Shown here: piece by piece, positions 1 through 8,465 of the stretch
Numbering within the stretch: position 1 is the stretch's first letter
Layout of the letters: every line of letters begins with the position of its first letter
Source of the DNA: DATHXC01 sp035459965
GTDB taxonomy: Bacteria > Pseudomonadota > Gammaproteobacteria > Burkholderiales > Methylophilaceae
Direction of reading: 5' to 3'
DNA length: 64,000 bases
Assembly (NCBI GenBank): GCA_035459965.1
Contig: DATHXC010000005.1
Location: forward strand, 215,131-279,130
Program-made: the position numbers and the translations under genes
Notes under the pieces: generated by a model
Told to the model about the DNA's origin: nothing
Seen by the model: the letters and a program-made list of their open reading frames with translations, nothing else
The model's database searches: none

Positions 1-126
1 ATTGCCAAAGAATATGTAGATGCGCATGGTGGTGAAATCTCCTTGATTCCATCAGACTTTGGCGCGCACTTTCGGGTAAGACTACCCTTTGTATCTAGCA
101 AGAGAGATGAAAATGCTCACGAATAA
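1..126 (+). CDS. C-terminal end of a sensor histidine kinase, GlrK/QseE-like (partial)
   Basis: Only the last 41 residues are inside the window, running in frame from base 1 to a TAA stop. They read as the end of a HATPase_c domain: an IAKEYVDAHGGEI helix followed by the G2-box-like GAHFRVRLP strand, the usual close of HisKA/HATPase kinases. The next two genes are a QseG-like lipoprotein and a GlrR-like sigma54 response regulator, the same order as glrK-qseG-glrR in enterobacteria, so this is inferred to be the cognate kinase. Its stop overlaps the start of the lipoprotein gene, which implies one operon. The specific GlrK assignment rests on context, because the sensor part is missing. Confidence 0.75.
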   Translation: MAKEYVDAHGGEISLIPSDFGAHFRVRLPFVSSKRDENAHE

Positions 127-703
127 ACTAAAAACCATCGCTGTTATTGCAATTTCACTCAGCCTCAGTGCATGCCTGACAGCTAGGACAAAGCAAGAAG
201 GCAAGGAGGAAATTAAGCAGGAGCTCAAGCAAACTGCTATTACTGTCAATGAAACTTTAGAGCAACGTAAGCAGTCGACTCTAGAGTATGCCGCCAACAT
301 GATGGCAGCGCCGGCCGATGCACAGAAAAAAGAACTGGCTGAACTAAACCAGTCTTATGCGACTAATAAACAGTTTGTTGATACCCGGATGAAGCTCGCC
401 TTGCTATACGCACTACCTGCTAGCAAAGTGAAAGATACGATTAAAGCGCAAGCCCTGCTTGATGACCTGATACGCGAACCATCACTGGATATCGAGCGTA
501 AAACCCTCGCCAGCATATTGCGCGACTATATTGCTGATACCGGAAAACTAGCGCAAAAAGCGCGCGACGAACAAAAGCGCAGTGACGGCTTGCAGACTAA
601 GGCCGATCTCGCCCAGCAAAAAGCGGATAGCCTGCAAAGAAAACTTGATGACCTTAAGAACATTGAAAAAACCATGACAGACCGCGATCAAGGAAGTAAA
701 TAA
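113..703 (+). CDS. QseG-like outer-membrane lipoprotein
   Basis: A 196-residue lipoprotein. The start chosen is the ATG at 113, 6 bases after AGAGAG; an ATG at 107 is also possible. It overlaps the end of the kinase gene. Residues 6-20 are a hydrophobic signal segment ending in the lipobox LSAC with Cys21. The mature part is charged and helical, and its last 50 residues have a heptad-like pattern suggesting a coiled coil. In enterobacteria QseG (YfhG) sits between the kinase GlrK/QseE and the regulator GlrR/QseF and affects kinase activity from the outer membrane. Position, size and lipobox match that role; sequence similarity to QseG could not be measured here. Its stop shares an A with the next start (TAATG), so translation is probably coupled. 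Confidence 0.7.
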   Translation: MLTNKLKTIAVIAISLSLSACLTARTKQEGKEEIKQELKQTAITVNETLEQRKQSTLEYAANMMAAPADAQKKELAELNQSYATNKQFVDTRMKLALLYALPASKVKDTIKAQALLDDLIREPSLDIERKTLASILRDYIADTGKLAQKARDEQKRSDGLQTKADLAQQKADSLQRKLDDLKNIEKTMTDRDQGSK

Positions 704-2091
704 TGAGCTCTGTGCTGACTTCAACAGCATCCGCACCTAGGGTGCTGACAGTGGATGACGATCCAGACATTTTAAGGTTGCTGGAAATGCGCCTGCACGC
801 GGCTGGCTATCAGGTCACGTCTGCTGCCAGCGGTGAAGAAGCGCTCACACAGATTGCAGTTAATCGCCCGGCGCTGGTCATTAGCGATCTACGCATGCCA
901 GGCATGGATGGGCTGGCGTTGTTTGATGCTATCCACAAAGATGACCCTGCCCTGCCAGTGATTATGCTCACCGCGCACGGCTCCATTCCCGAAGCGGTAG
1001 AAGCCACGCAGCGAGGCGTTTTTGGTTTTTTAACCAAGCCTTTTGATAGCAAATCGTTACTGCAGCAAGTTGAAGCCGCCTTGCGTATGGGCTCCAGCAA
1101 TAGCTCACTTAGTAATTCCAACGAAGATGATGCCTGGCGTGTTGAAATCATTACGCGTAGCCCGCAAATGGAGAACCTGCTAGGCCAGGCCAAGCTGATG
1201 GCCATCTCCGATGCCAGTGTGTTCATCCAGGGCGAAAGTGGCTCTGGCAAAGAGTTATTAGCCCGGGCCATACACAGGGCAAGCCCGCGCGGAGATTACC
1301 CTTTTGTTGCCATCAATTGCGGGGCAATTCCTGAGGCACTGCTTGAATCCGAGCTGTTTGGCCATGTCAAAGGTGCATTTACCGGTGCCATACGCGACCA
1401 TAAAGGCCTGTTTCAAAGCGCACATGGCGGAACACTGTTCCTGGATGAAATAGGCGATATGCCCATGCCGCTTCAGGTCAAGCTATTACGCGCCTTACAG
1501 GAGAGGGCAATTCGCCCGGTAGGCTCCAATAACAATATAGAAATTGATGTACGCGTCATTTCCGCAACCCACCGTAACCTTGCAGATGAAATGAAAGCGG
1601 GCCGCTTCCGCGAAGACCTCTACTACCGGATTAATGTGGTCGGCCTGGCAATTCCATCTCTGGCCGAGAGGCGTGAAGACATCCCTTTGCTCGCCAAGAA
1701 TTTCTTGCACTATCTAAGCGAGAAATATAATAAAAATCTGAATGGCTTTGCGCCAGATGCAATGGAACTATTGATATCTGCACCTTGGCCAGGCAATGTC
1801 CGGCAGCTACAGAATATTGTCGAGCAAACCGTAGTGCTTTCCACTACCCCCTTGGTTTCGGTATCTCAGGTACAAAAAGCCTTGCAGGATGATATTGGGG
1901 GAATCGTACCCTTTGAGATTGCCCGTAAAAACTTTGAAAGAGACTATCTAGTCAAGCTTCTGAAAGCGACGAATGGTAGCGTAACCCAAGCTGCACGCCT
2001 TGCGCAGCGTAATCGGACTGAGTTCTACAAGCTGTTGCAACGCCATCAACTCACCCCTGCATTATTCAAGGAAGACACACCTGCGGTTTGA
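703..2091 (+). CDS. glrR: Sigma54-dependent response regulator, GlrR/QseF-like
   Basis: A 462-residue NtrC-type activator. The receiver domain (about residues 13-125) has the acidic pair after VLTVDDD, phospho-acceptor Asp62 in SDLRMPGMDG and Lys112 in FLTKPF. The AAA+ domain has Walker A GESGSGKE (177-184) and the sigma54-contacting loop GAFTGA (224-229), then a DEIGDMP Walker B. The C-terminus is a Fis-type helix-turn-helix (NGSVTQAARLAQRNRTEFYKLLQ). It overlaps the lipoprotein gene by one base. GlrR of enterobacteria (about 444 residues) is activated by GlrK and drives the glmY small RNA promoter. Here the nearest probable target is the EF-hand gene just downstream, which has a matching operator and a sigma54 promoter. 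Confidence 0.85.
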   Translation: MSSVLTSTASAPRVLTVDDDPDILRLLEMRLHAAGYQVTSAASGEEALTQIAVNRPALVISDLRMPGMDGLALFDAIHKDDPALPVIMLTAHGSIPEAVEATQRGVFGFLTKPFDSKSLLQQVEAALRMGSSNSSLSNSNEDDAWRVEIITRSPQMENLLGQAKLMAISDASVFIQGESGSGKELLARAIHRASPRGDYPFVAINCGAIPEALLESELFGHVKGAFTGAIRDHKGLFQSAHGGTLFLDEIGDMPMPLQVKLLRALQERAIRPVGSNNNIEIDVRVISATHRNLADEMKAGRFREDLYYRINVVGLAIPSLAERREDIPLLAKNFLHYLSEKYNKNLNGFAPDAMELLISAPWPGNVRQLQNIVEQTVVLSTTPLVSVSQVQKALQDDIGGIVPFEIARKNFERDYLVKLLKATNGSVTQAARLAQRNRTEFYKLLQRHQLTPALFKEDTPAV

Positions 2092-2109
2092 CGTCTTCAA
2101 ATTGAGACT
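2092..2109. promoter_or_regulatory. Imperfect GlrR-type half-site pair (CGTC-N10-GACT)
   Basis: Directly after the glrR stop lies CGTC-N10-GACT, matching 6 of 8 positions of the TGTC-N10-GACA operator. Its centre is 65 bp (about six helical turns) upstream of the perfect copy at 2157. It may be a secondary site; on its own it would not be convincing. Confidence 0.35.
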
Positions 2110-2156
2110 GTAAAAACATTTACAAATCAATAAGTTAATATATACAAGCCATAGCA

Positions 2157-2174
2157 TGTCTCCTGGAAGAGACA
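2157..2174. promoter_or_regulatory. GlrR operator candidate, TGTC-N10-GACA
   Basis: A perfect TGTC-N10-GACA dyad, the arrangement reported for GlrR sites ahead of enterobacterial glmY. Its centre is 87 bp upstream of the -12 GC of the sigma54 promoter, a normal distance for an enhancer-binding protein. A perfect IHF consensus (AATCAA-N4-TTA) is at 2125-2137. The gene for the presumed binding protein ends 66 bp upstream. Confidence 0.7.
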
Positions 2175-2237
2175 AAATTTTGTATATAAAACCTCGTAAA
2201 TACCCCTAAGTAATTGTTTTAAATTGGTTAAATATGG

Positions 2238-2254
2238 TTGGCACGCTGTTTGCA
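2238..2254 (+). promoter_or_regulatory. Sigma54 (-24/-12) promoter
   Basis: TTGGCACG-CTGT-TTGCA is an exact match to the sigma54 consensus YTGGCACG-N4-TTGCW. Transcription should begin near 2265, which places the in-frame start codons at 2234 and 2258 upstream of the transcript and so supports the ATG at 2291 for the EF-hand gene. Confidence 0.85.
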
Positions 2255-2290
2255 ATGTATCTATCGAAGCATTTAATTTGGATACACAGC

Positions 2291-2662
2291 ATGCTAAAAC
2301 TACCTGACAATAACTCTCTCCTGCATAAACATGCCTTCGCGGCATTGCTCGCATCTGCTGCGGTTTTTTCACACTTCAATGCAATGGCATATGGTGTTTC
2401 CGATTCCCCTGCGCATTCACTGGCTGTCTATCAATTCATGGATCTCGACGCAGACCATGACAATAAATTATCGAAAGCAGAAGCAATCAGGGACTGGGAT
2501 GTTTCAGCCAGCTTTAATAAAGCTGACTTCAATGGCGATGGCTTGCTTGCCTTGAATGAGTATACAAATTTTAAAGCTGCATTAAAAAATGCAAAGAATG
2601 CTCGAAATGCACAAGCTCCCGGAAATGGTTTGGTCATTAACAACCTGGTCATAAAAAGCTAG
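2291..2662 (+). CDS. Secreted two-EF-hand calcium-binding protein
   Basis: A 123-residue protein. The start at 2291 is chosen because the sigma54 promoter excludes earlier codons and it gives a signal peptide directly (hydrophobic residues 15-34, likely cut after MAYG or FNA). Two canonical 12-residue EF-hand loops follow: DADHDNKLSKAE (53-64) and DFNGDGLLALNE (79-90), each with Asp/Asn at positions 1, 3 and 5 and Glu at position 12. It is expected in the periplasm binding calcium or a similar ion; the target is unknown. It is followed 35 bp later by a small membrane protein, probably co-transcribed. No clear Shine-Dalgarno sequence precedes the start. Confidence 0.75.
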   Translation: MLKLPDNNSLLHKHAFAALLASAAVFSHFNAMAYGVSDSPAHSLAVYQFMDLDADHDNKLSKAEAIRDWDVSASFNKADFNGDGLLALNEYTNFKAALKNAKNARNAQAPGNGLVINNLVIKS

Positions 2663-2697
2663 GTGCTTTGACTCATACAATTGAAAAGGATACATCA

Positions 2698-3054
2698 ATG
2701 AACACAATCTCAGAATATAAACTAGCCGCCATACAACCACGTAAAACTCATCCTATGGTGCTTGTTGCGGCTACCGGGCTGACAATTTTCAGTATTCTGG
2801 GAAGTGCTGCCATCACCGGGCTAATCCCGACGACACACTATGAACGGTCAGATATGACTGCAGATAAAACCATGATACTGACTCTGCCTGAACCAAGTGT
2901 TATGCCATTTACAGAGCCGACTCCATCTGTACAGCATAGCAATCAAGATCATCTCAATACACAGAGACTTAATAGCAAAAGCAAGCATCGCCAGCCTGAG
3001 CGCATCATGAGTGATGACCGCGATTACAGTAATTCAGAAAGAGCCATCGCTTAG
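2698..3054 (+). CDS. Small single-pass membrane protein of unknown function
   Basis: 118 residues from the ATG at 2698, which has AAGGA seven bases upstream. Residues about 15-38 form one transmembrane helix (HPMVLVAATGLTIFSILGS). The rest is polar, Pro/Ser/Lys-rich and looks disordered, so most of the protein should be extracytoplasmic. The helix resembles the N-terminal segment of betaproteobacterial glycine-zipper 2TM proteins as I recall them, but the glycine-zipper part is absent, so it could be a shortened relative. It likely shares the sigma54 promoter of the preceding EF-hand gene. I assign no function. Confidence 0.55.
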   Translation: MNTISEYKLAAIQPRKTHPMVLVAATGLTIFSILGSAAITGLIPTTHYERSDMTADKTMILTLPEPSVMPFTEPTPSVQHSNQDHLNTQRLNSKSKHRQPERIMSDDRDYSNSERAIA

Positions 3055-3087
3055 CGATACCTGGCTAATCCAGTTCAATCTCTTACA

Positions 3088-3125
3088 GCGGGCCTTCATC
3101 TCCCCGAGAAGGTTCGCTTTTTTTT
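3088..3125 (+). terminator. Rho-independent terminator
   Basis: An imperfect GC-rich stem (GCG..CCTTC / GAAGG..CGC) is followed by eight T residues. It ends the EF-hand/membrane protein operon ahead of the convergent thyA. Confidence 0.65.
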
Positions 3126-3152
3126 GCCTGCAATATTTGAAATGCTTATAGC

Positions 3153-3947
3153 TTAAACAGCTACTTGTGCCTTGATGGCTGGATGTGGATCGTAATTTTG
3201 CAAATCGAAGTCTTCAAATTTGAAACTGAAGATATCTGATACATTTGGATTGATATGCATGGTTGGTAAGCCACGAATGTCGCGTGATAGCTGCTCCTGC
3301 ACCTGATCGAGATGATTCAGGTAAATGTGGGCATCACCCAATGTATGCACGAAATCACCCAGCTTGAGACCGCATACTTGCGCCACCATCATAGTAAGCA
3401 AGGCGTAGGAAGCGATATTGAATGGCACACCAAGGAATATATCCGCGCTACGCTGATACAGTTGGCAGGACAAACACCCATCAGCCACGTAGAACTGGAA
3501 AAACGCATGGCAAGGCGGCAGTTTCATCTGGTCCACATCGGCCACGTTCCAGGCAGATACGATTAATCGGCGTGAATCCGGATTTTTCTTGATGGCATTC
3601 ACTACCTGGCTGATCTGGTCGATATGCGTGCCATCAGGCTTAGGCCAGTTGCGCCATTGGTAGCCATAGACTGGGCCCAGGTTACCGTTCTCATCGGCCC
3701 ACTCATCCCATATCCTGACGCCATTTTCCTTGAGATAGGCAATATTGGTACTGCCCTGCAGAAACCATAGCAGCTCGTGGATGATGGATTTGAGGTGGAC
3801 TTTCTTGGTAGTGAGAAGCGGGAATCCCTCTTCCAGATTGAAGCGCATCTGGTAACCAAATACCGAAATGGTGCCTGTGCCCGTACGATCTTCCTTCCTG
3901 TTTCCATGTTCCAGCACATGTTTCAACAAGTCGTGATAGACCTTCAT
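3153..3947 (-). CDS. thyA: Thymidylate synthase
   Basis: 264 residues, the same length as E. coli ThyA. It methylates dUMP to dTMP with 5,10-methylene-tetrahydrofolate. Visible signatures are the catalytic loop LPPCHAFFQFYV with Cys146, the N-terminal DRTGTGT phosphate loop, SRRLIVSAWN, and the C-terminal PAIKAQVAV. The start is preceded by AGGAG that directly follows the thrC stop codon, so thyA is probably the distal gene of the hom-thrC transcript. Confidence 0.98.
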   Translation of the reverse strand: MKVYHDLLKHVLEHGNRKEDRTGTGTISVFGYQMRFNLEEGFPLLTTKKVHLKSIIHELLWFLQGSTNIAYLKENGVRIWDEWADENGNLGPVYGYQWRNWPKPDGTHIDQISQVVNAIKKNPDSRRLIVSAWNVADVDQMKLPPCHAFFQFYVADGCLSCQLYQRSADIFLGVPFNIASYALLTMMVAQVCGLKLGDFVHTLGDAHIYLNHLDQVQEQLSRDIRGLPTMHINPNVSDIFSFKFEDFDLQNYDPHPAIKAQVAV

Positions 3948-3958
3948 CGGTTCAGCTC

Positions 3959-5389
3959 CTAGCGGGTTTTATTGATGATGTATTGTTTGATGGCTGCGAC
4001 GTCAAATTCCATCACATCTGAACGCTGCGGCAAATCTTCCAGCCCATTCAAAGGTGCCGGGCGCTCAGGCGCATGCCCTAACGCTTCTACGATCGCATCT
4101 TCGAACTTGGCAGCCAGGGCGGTTTCCAGCACAACCATGGGGATGCCCGGTTCCCGGTATTCCAGCGCCACCTTCAAACCATCTGCGGTATGCGTATCGA
4201 TGGTTACACCGTACTTTTCAAAAGTCTCACGGATCGTCTGCATGCGATTCTCATGATTGCTGCTACCGGAGACCATGCCATAGTCAGCCACCTTGGCAAA
4301 ATAGCCGTCGGCATTCAGATCAAAGGCTCCACCGCTATCGACCTTGTCCCATAACTCACGCATTTTTGCACTGTCACGGCCAACGAGGTCGAATACAAAG
4401 CGCTCGAAGTTGGAGGCCTTGCTGATATCCATGGAGGGACTGGAAGTATGGTAAGTATTGGCAGAACCGCGTGGACGATAAACGCCGGTCTTGAAGAACT
4501 CATCCAGCACATCATTCTCATTAGTAGCCACCACTAGCTTGGCGATGGGCAAGCCCATCATGCGCGCGATATGGCCTGCACATACGTTGCCAAAGTTACC
4601 GGACGGTACTGAGAAACTGACTTTCTGCTGGTTATTCTGCGTCACGGCAAAATAGCCCTTGAAGTAATAGACCACCTGCGCCGCTACCCGGGCCCAGTTG
4701 ATGGAATTGACAGCGCCTATCCTGTGTTCGGCCTTGAAAGCATGATCGTTAGAGACGGCCTTGACCATGTCCTGGCAATCATCGAATACGCCTTTAACGG
4801 CGATATTGTGGATATTCTCATCCTGCAGGCTGAACATCTGTGCAGTCTGGAAGCGGCTCATCTTTTTATAGGGCGACAGCATGAATACGCTAATGCCTTT
4901 TTTTCCGCGCATGGCATATTCAGCAGCGGAACCGGTATCACCAGAAGTCGCGCCAAGAATATTAGTAGTTTGCCCAACCTTGCCCAGTACATACTCGAAC
5001 AGGTTGCCCAGCAACTGCATGGCCATATCTTTAAAGGCTAGCGTAGGGCCATTGGAAAGCGATAATAGGTAGAAGTTATCCTCCAGCTTTACCGTAGGCG
5101 TAATGTCTTCTGCATTCTGCCCTTTGCGTGTGTAGCAATAGACTTCGGCACGATAAGTCTTATCAATCAGTGCCTTGAGCTCTGCGGCAGGAATATCATC
5201 CACCAGGCGAGACAGGATAGTAAAAGCCAAGTCACGATAATTCATGCTGCGCATCGCATCCAGATCGGCATCGGTGAAGTGCGGATACACTTCCGGCAGG
5301 TAGAGGCCACCATCCGGTGCTAAACCACCAAGCAGGATTTCGCTAAAACTTAGTGCAGGCGAATTGCCGCGGGTACTGATGTATTTCAT
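3959..5389 (-). CDS. thrC: Threonine synthase
   Basis: 476 residues. A PLP enzyme converting O-phosphohomoserine to threonine. It has the N-terminal MKYISTRG of the family, the PLP-lysine segment PTLAFKDMA and the phosphate-binding SGDTGSAA and PSGNFGN motifs. The start codon follows the hom stop immediately (TAA then ATG), so hom and thrC are translationally coupled. Length fits the longer type found in proteobacteria. Confidence 0.97.
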   Translation of the reverse strand: MKYISTRGNSPALSFSEILLGGLAPDGGLYLPEVYPHFTDADLDAMRSMNYRDLAFTILSRLVDDIPAAELKALIDKTYRAEVYCYTRKGQNAEDITPTVKLEDNFYLLSLSNGPTLAFKDMAMQLLGNLFEYVLGKVGQTTNILGATSGDTGSAAEYAMRGKKGISVFMLSPYKKMSRFQTAQMFSLQDENIHNIAVKGVFDDCQDMVKAVSNDHAFKAEHRIGAVNSINWARVAAQVVYYFKGYFAVTQNNQQKVSFSVPSGNFGNVCAGHIARMMGLPIAKLVVATNENDVLDEFFKTGVYRPRGSANTYHTSSPSMDISKASNFERFVFDLVGRDSAKMRELWDKVDSGGAFDLNADGYFAKVADYGMVSGSSNHENRMQTIRETFEKYGVTIDTHTADGLKVALEYREPGIPMVVLETALAAKFEDAIVEALGHAPERPAPLNGLEDLPQRSDVMEFDVAAIKQYIINKTR

Positions 5390-6703
5390 TTATTTACCTA
5401 GTTCTTCCATGCGTAGACGCGTGACCGAGCCAGCAATAGCAGGCAGCGCTTCGATAGCAGCAATCGCTGCATTCATATTCTTTTCAACCGTGATATGGGT
5501 GAGGATAATGATATCGGCCTCAGTCTCGTTGTCCTGTGGTTCTTTCTGCATCATGGCATCGATTGAAATCTCGCGATCACCCAGTATCCTGGTGACTTCA
5601 GCCAGCACACCCGGCTTATCCAGCGCGCGCATGCGCAGGTAATAGGCACTGCTGATTTCAGTGATCGGCAGGATAGGCAGATTACTGATCTGGTCAGGCT
5701 GAAACGCCAGATAAGGTACGCGCTGCTCAACACTTGCAGACTGCATACGTGCCACATCGATCAGGTCAGCCACTACCGCACTCGCGGTTGGCTCAGCACC
5801 GGCACCGGCACCGTAATACAGCGTTGGGCCGACAGCATCACCCTTCACCACGACGGCATTCATGGCACCGTTTACATTGGCGATCAGGCGTTTTTCAGGA
5901 ATCAAGGTCGGGTGCACACGCAACTCCACACCCTTGTCACTACGCTTGGTAATACCCAGCAGCTTGACGCGATAGCCCAACTCTTCGGCATAACGAATAT
6001 CCTTGGCATCCAGCTTGGTAATACCCTCTGTATATGCCTGGTCAAACTGCATGGTGCTACCAAAAGCAATCGCCGACATGATGGTCAGTTTATGTGCAGC
6101 ATCGATCCCTTCCACGTCAAAAGTAGGGTCAGCTTCGGCATAACCCAGGCGTTGTGCCTCACCCAGGACATCGGCAAACGCCAGGCCTTTTTCACGCATT
6201 TCAGTCAGGATGAAATTAGTAGTACCGTTGATGATGCCGGCAATCCATTCAATACGGTTGGCAGCCAGGCCTTCACGCAAGGCCTTGATGATAGGGATGC
6301 CACCAGCCACCGCTGCTTCAAAGGCAACGATAACGCCCTTCGCTTGGGCTGCGGCAAAAATCTCGTTGCCATGCAGTGCAATCAGCGCCTTGTTGGCGGT
6401 GACCACATGCTTGCCATTGGCGATGGCTTTGAGTACCAGGTCTTTGGCTAATGTATAGCCGCCGATCAACTCTACTACCACATCAACATTGGGGTCGTTC
6501 ACCACGGCAAATGCATCATCCGTGACTTCCACCTTGCCACCAGTGATCTCTTTAGCTCGCGCCACATCACGATCTGCAACCTTGACGACCTGGATGGTAC
6601 GACCAGAGCGACGAGTGATTTCCTGCTGATTTCGGGTGAGCACGCTGAATGTGCCACCGCCTACAGTGCCTATGCCTAACAAACCTACATTTACTGGTTT
6701 CAT
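5390..6703 (-). CDS. hom: Homoserine dehydrogenase with ACT domain
   Basis: 437 residues from the ATG at 6703 (AGGA ten bases upstream); a longer reading frame to 6736 lacks support. It reduces aspartate semialdehyde to homoserine. The Rossmann motif GLLGIGTVGGG begins at residue 5, NGTTNFIL and EADPTFDVEGIDAAHKL mark the catalytic region, and residues about 350-430 form an ACT domain (RMRALDKPGVLAEVTRILGD), typical of threonine-regulated monofunctional enzymes. It lies between alaA/GNAT upstream and thrC downstream. Confidence 0.97.
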   Translation of the reverse strand: MKPVNVGLLGIGTVGGGTFSVLTRNQQEITRRSGRTIQVVKVADRDVARAKEITGGKVEVTDDAFAVVNDPNVDVVVELIGGYTLAKDLVLKAIANGKHVVTANKALIALHGNEIFAAAQAKGVIVAFEAAVAGGIPIIKALREGLAANRIEWIAGIINGTTNFILTEMREKGLAFADVLGEAQRLGYAEADPTFDVEGIDAAHKLTIMSAIAFGSTMQFDQAYTEGITKLDAKDIRYAEELGYRVKLLGITKRSDKGVELRVHPTLIPEKRLIANVNGAMNAVVVKGDAVGPTLYYGAGAGAEPTASAVVADLIDVARMQSASVEQRVPYLAFQPDQISNLPILPITEISSAYYLRMRALDKPGVLAEVTRILGDREISIDAMMQKEPQDNETEADIIILTHITVEKNMNAAIAAIEALPAIAGSVTRLRMEELGK

Positions 6704-6714
6704 TACAGTTTTTC

Positions 6715-7152
6715 CTAAAGCTTTTTCTTGAAACAAAACGAGGTGATATGCATGCCCTCGCGGAAATAAAAATGATGTGCCGATGCGCGTTGTACACCGG
6801 AATCCAGGGTCAACGCGCTACAGCCTGAATCTTGTGCCTGCTGCTCCAGGCGTTGCAATAACAGCTTGCCAATTCCTTTGGAGCGCTGGGCTTCGTCGGT
6901 GACCAAGTCATCCACATACAAGCGCTGGCCTTCAGCGGTGTTTTCTATTAACCGCCAGAGGGCAACACCCAAAACCTGCTCGCTCTCTATCGCAATAAGC
7001 AAACGCGCGCCACTGGCAAAAATCTCGCGCATACGGCCTGCGTAATCTGCTGGCAACTGCGGTCTCAACTGGCGGTGCACTGGCTCGGCTCTTGCAAGCC
7101 AGTCTGGCTCTACAACACCGCCACTATCGTCAGTGACTGCAATAACCCTCAT
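6715..7152 (-). CDS. GNAT-family N-acetyltransferase
   Basis: 145 residues. The acetyl-CoA-binding motif A is clear: VDDLVTDEAQRSKGIGKLLL (Q/RxxGxG/A loop about residues 90-98). The substrate is unknown. Its start overlaps the alaA stop (ATGA), and it ends 11 bp before hom, so it appears embedded in an alaA-GNAT-hom-thrC-thyA operon. The usual arrangement is alaA next to hom; the acetyltransferase is an insertion into that pair. Confidence 0.85.
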   Translation of the reverse strand: MRVIAVTDDSGGVVEPDWLARAEPVHRQLRPQLPADYAGRMREIFASGARLLIAIESEQVLGVALWRLIENTAEGQRLYVDDLVTDEAQRSKGIGKLLLQRLEQQAQDSGCSALTLDSGVQRASAHHFYFREGMHITSFCFKKKL

Positions 7153-8375
7153 GTGCCATGACGCTTGCGATAACCTTCCAAGAAACGCGCAATGCGGGTA
7201 ATCGCTTCGGTCAGATCATCGACATTCGGCAGGAACACCACGCGGAAGTGATCGGTGGCTTTCCAGTTAAAACCGGTGCCTTGTACCAGCAACACTTTTT
7301 CTTCTAGTAGCAGGTCGAGGATAAATTGCTGGTCATCCTTGATGGGATAGACTTCCGGATCCAGTTTCGGGAACAGGTACATTGCCGCAGCTGGCTTGTA
7401 GCAGCTCACGCCTGGAATAGCCGTCAGCATGTCATAAGCCAGGTCACGCTGCTTGCACAGGCGTCCACCGGGGGCTACCAAGTCATTGATGCTCTGGTAG
7501 CCACCTAAAGCGGTCTGAATAGCCAGTTGCCCCGGCACATTGGCACAGAGACGCATGGAGGCCAGCATATTGAGGCCTTCAATATAGTCAGTAGCGTGGC
7601 GTTTCTCGCCAGAGACAACCAGCCAGCCAGCACGGTAACCACAGGTACGGTAGTTCTTGGACAGCCCGTTAAAAGTCACGAATAGCACATCTTCTGCCAG
7701 CGAGGCTACCGAAGTATGCGTATTACCGTCATACAGCACCTTGTCATAAATCTCATCGGCAAAAATGATGAGTTTGTGATGACGGGCCACCTCAATGACT
7801 TTTTCCAGAAATTCGGCCGGATATAAAGCGCCTGTCGGGTTATTGGGGTTGATCAGCACGATGCCGCGCGTATTGGCGGTGATCTTGGCTTCCATGTCCT
7901 GGATATCCGGTAACCAGCCGGAAGCTTCATCGCAGCGATAATGCCGTGGCGAACCGCCAGCCAGCGTCACTGCAGCTGTCCATAAAGGATAATCAGGCAT
8001 CGGCACCAGAATCTGATCGCCATTGTTGAGTAAGGCCTGCATCGCCATCACGATCAGCTCGGAAACACCATTGCCGATGATGATGTCGTCAATATGCACA
8101 TTCGCAATCTTCTTTTGCTGCGTGTAATGCATGATCGCCTTGCGAGCGGCGAATAGGCCCTTGGAGTCGGTATAGCCGGAAGCCGCACCCATGTTGAGGA
8201 TCACATCCTGCAATATTTCCTCTGGCGCTTCAAAACCGAATGGCGCGGGATTGCCGATATTGAGCTTGATGATGCGGTGACCCTCTTCTTCCATCTGCTT
8301 GGCGCGCGCCAATACCGGGCCGCGAATGTCGTAGCACACGTTATTGAGTTTAGAAGATTTGAGTATGGGTTCCAC
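7149..8375 (-). CDS. alaA: Glutamate-pyruvate aminotransferase AlaA
   Basis: 408 residues, a fold-type I PLP aminotransferase closely matching the E. coli AlaA (YfbQ) pattern: SSKLNNVCYDIRGPVL at the N-terminus, KLNIGNPAPFGF, NPNNPTGALY, FADEIYDKVLYDG, and the PLP lysine in FNGLSKNYR. It makes alanine from pyruvate and glutamate. It heads the leftward amino acid operon and is divergent from the Mth938-fold gene. Confidence 0.92.
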   Translation of the reverse strand: MEPILKSSKLNNVCYDIRGPVLARAKQMEEEGHRIIKLNIGNPAPFGFEAPEEILQDVILNMGAASGYTDSKGLFAARKAIMHYTQQKKIANVHIDDIIIGNGVSELIVMAMQALLNNGDQILVPMPDYPLWTAAVTLAGGSPRHYRCDEASGWLPDIQDMEAKITANTRGIVLINPNNPTGALYPAEFLEKVIEVARHHKLIIFADEIYDKVLYDGNTHTSVASLAEDVLFVTFNGLSKNYRTCGYRAGWLVVSGEKRHATDYIEGLNMLASMRLCANVPGQLAIQTALGGYQSINDLVAPGGRLCKQRDLAYDMLTAIPGVSCYKPAAAMYLFPKLDPEVYPIKDDQQFILDLLLEEKVLLVQGTGFNWKATDHFRVVFLPNVDDLTEAITRIARFLEGYRKRHGT

Positions 8376-8384
8376 AGCTAAAAA

Positions 8385-8420
8385 CCTGACAGAAAAAATG
8401 TGGTATCTTACCCTGTCAGG
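8385..8420. repeat. Inverted repeat in the alaA / Mth938 divergent promoter region
   Basis: Perfect 8-bp arms CCTGACAG and CTGTCAGG are separated by 20 bp, 10 bp upstream of alaA. It could be an operator between the divergent genes or a leader hairpin; the sequence does not decide which. Confidence 0.4.
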
Positions 8421-8465
8421 GCCTATTCAGGCAATGTAAGTCCGTCATTAGCAAGAGAATCCAAC

